A stretch of 64,000 nucleotides of DNA from CAJXZP01 sp041563475 (GTDB taxonomy: Bacteria > Bacteroidota > Bacteroidia > Flavobacteriales_G > Salibacteraceae). Positions 62,836 through 64,000 of this stretch are shown piece after piece. The stretch is taken from positions 6,110 to 70,109 of the forward strand of contig JBFFMY010000008.1 in NCBI GenBank assembly GCA_041563475.1, given 5' to 3'. The notes below the pieces were generated by a model. The model saw nothing but the letters and a program-made list of their open reading frames with translations, was not told the origin of the DNA and did not search any database. Positions within the stretch are counted from its first letter, which is position 1; each line of letters begins with the position of its first letter. The position numbers were made by a program, and so were the translations under genes.

Positions 62836-64000
62836 TTATTTTTTTGTAAATATTTTATAACCAACGGTTAATCCAATGTTCATTCCTCGTTTATATTGGT
62901 TTAACATGGTTGGAGCGTTTCCTTTGGTTGATTCTTGTTCAACCCGAATAAGAGGATTTAGAAGATTACTTGCGGAAAGATCAATTTGCCAGTGTTGGCC
63001 AATTTCATTTTTCCAGGTAAGATTTAACGTTTGAACAGAAAGCTCATAGGCATCACCAATGTTTTGACGACCTACAGAATACAGTCTTTTGCTCACGAAA
63101 TTGTATGAAACCGTTGCAGAAGTTTTATACGTTTCAGAGAACTTTTTTTCGTAAGAAATATCTGCGTTTAACAATATCGGAGAAGCCCCTTGAAGTGGTC
63201 TATTTGGGTTATTAATTGTCGCACTGGGTCCTGAATTACTTGAAGTGTCAATTAAAACTTTTGAAAGAATGTACGAGAAGTTTACACCCACAGAAAAATC
63301 ACGTAAAAAAGATTCTTCCGCAACCAGGTTCCGTAACTTTTTGATGTATTCTAATTCAATTCCATATGCGGTTGCATAATCCGCGTTTTGGTAGGTCAAT
63401 AATATACCTGAAGCTGATCCAATAGTTACTTGTTCAATTGGGGAGTTAATATATCTTCCGAACACCGTTGCGGAATATAGATCGCCAGATTTCGGATAGA
63501 TTTCATAACGCAAATCGGCATTGTAGTTTATTGAATTTTTAAGAAGTGGATTTCCTTGTCTTACTTGACCACCAAAGAACTCTCTATATTGGAAAGGCGC
63601 TAATTCTTTGAAGTTTGGTCTGGTCATTGTTTGTGAACCCACAAAACGATAAGATGATTTTTTGTTAGGAGAAAATTTAATAGATGTCATTGGTAAAAAG
63701 CTAATAGTATCAATTACTTGACTTTCCACAAACTCCGGGTCTAGAGGACTAGATTGAAGTCTATATTTTATTTCTTGATAGCTTTTTTCTACACGTAATC
63801 CGGCAATTAGATACCATTTTGGATTGAAATGAATATCGTAATTAACAAATCCAGAATGAATTGTTAAATACCCTTCAGTAGCTGATTCTGGCCGGGATTC
63901 TTCCCTTTGCCAATAGGCTCCATTTGCATTGTTCGCATCTGTAATATAGGCATCTGGATTATCGGCATCCACACTTTCTGCCTCTGTAATCGCATTAAAA
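62836..64000 (-). CDS. TonB-dependent receptor, N-terminal part beyond window
   Basis: The frame is open from the stop at 62836 to base 64000, giving the C-terminal about 387 residues of a receptor. Typical features: barrel strands such as WYLIAGLRVEKSYQEIKYRL, GSQTMTRPNFKELAPFQYREFFGGQ, NPLLKNSINYNADLRYEIY, LTWKNEIGQHWQIDLSASNLLNPLIRV, and a terminal basic tail after MNIGLTVGYKIF. It imports an unknown ligand using TonB energy. The upstream plug domain is missing because of the window edge. It precedes the lipoprotein gene by 133 bases. Confidence 0.92.
   Translation of the reverse strand, partial: FNAITEAESVDADNPDAYITDANNANGAYWQREESRPESATEGYLTIHSGFVNYDIHFNPKWYLIAGLRVEKSYQEIKYRLQSSPLDPEFVESQVIDTISFLPMTSIKFSPNKKSSYRFVGSQTMTRPNFKELAPFQYREFFGGQVRQGNPLLKNSINYNADLRYEIYPKSGDLYSATVFGRYINSPIEQVTIGSASGILLTYQNADYATAYGIELEYIKKLRNLVAEESFLRDFSVGVNFSYILSKVLIDTSSNSGPSATINNPNRPLQGASPILLNADISYEKKFSETYKTSATVSYNFVSKRLYSVGRQNIGDAYELSVQTLNLTWKNEIGQHWQIDLSASNLLNPLIRVEQESTKGNAPTMLNQYKRGMNIGLTVGYKIFTKK

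Noticed and set aside
1..64000. tRNA genes, CRISPR arrays, insertion sequences and prophage
   Set aside because: I found no cloverleaf-like sequence, no regularly spaced repeats, and no transposase or phage genes in the reading frames.

Overview
The window is AT-rich, densely packed chromosomal DNA from a Bacteroidota bacterium, most likely Flavobacteriales. The reasons are: a type IX secretion system (T9SS) outer-membrane translocon gene, sprA; five proteins ending in a T9SS type A sorting domain; TonB/TonB-receptor genes; a class II HMG-CoA reductase next to a GHMP kinase (mevalonate route); Omp28-family, DUF4837 and RemB/Wzi-like proteins; few Shine-Dalgarno sites; and promoters of the TTG-N17-23-TAnnTTTG type. 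I cannot name the genus. I saw no tRNA or rRNA gene, insertion sequence, prophage or CRISPR array.

Layout. 1-5958 (minus): gamma-glutamyltransferase (C-terminus cut by the window edge) and two amidohydrolase-family genes. 6018-8047 (plus): ruvB and queG. 8069-9699 (minus): a 60-residue protein and a T9SS cargo protein. 9849-12987 (minus): an envelope operon of TlpA-like thioredoxin, outer-membrane protein and Omp28-like lipoprotein, with two recently duplicated T9SS-secreted Omp28-like genes directly upstream (13197-17371). 17561-18972: a small T9SS cargo gene and a convergent sirtuin. 19107-31550 (plus): malic enzyme, ruvA, sprA, gcvH, VanZ-like protein and two TonB genes. 31627-36149 (plus): deoC, two RemB/Wzi-like barrels and Hsp20. 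36205-39202 (minus): a secreted protein of unknown function and a DUF255/thioredoxin lipoprotein. 39262-42189 (plus): a small membrane protein, HMG-CoA reductase and GHMP kinase. 42170-45414: a multi-PAS histidine kinase divergent from a REC-AraC response regulator, followed by an unlisted 56-codon reading frame. 45803-49601: a T9SS-sorted M1 peptidase, a polyprenol-phosphate sugar transferase, an alkyltransferase-like protein and trmB. 49676-53407 (plus): a glycosyltransferase, a LysM lytic transglycosylase and a DUF4837 lipoprotein. 53411-56084 (minus): uvrC and a DUF3108 protein. 56395-58515 (plus): an EF-G-like GTPase. 58569-61210 (minus): O-antigen ligase/polymerase-like and Wzz-like genes. 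61428-64000 (minus): a beta-helix-like lipoprotein downstream of a TonB-dependent receptor that runs off the window.

The common theme is the cell envelope. SprA exports the T9SS cargo proteins, TonB powers receptors, and the thioredoxin/Omp28 locus suggests thiol chemistry in the periplasm and on the cell surface. The parts least explained by standard annotation are the thioredoxin/Omp28 locus with its duplicated secreted genes, the helically phased AATGTT repeats before the lipoprotein gene at 61428-62702, the 56-codon reading frame, and hairpins that sit on or inside the ends of convergent genes.
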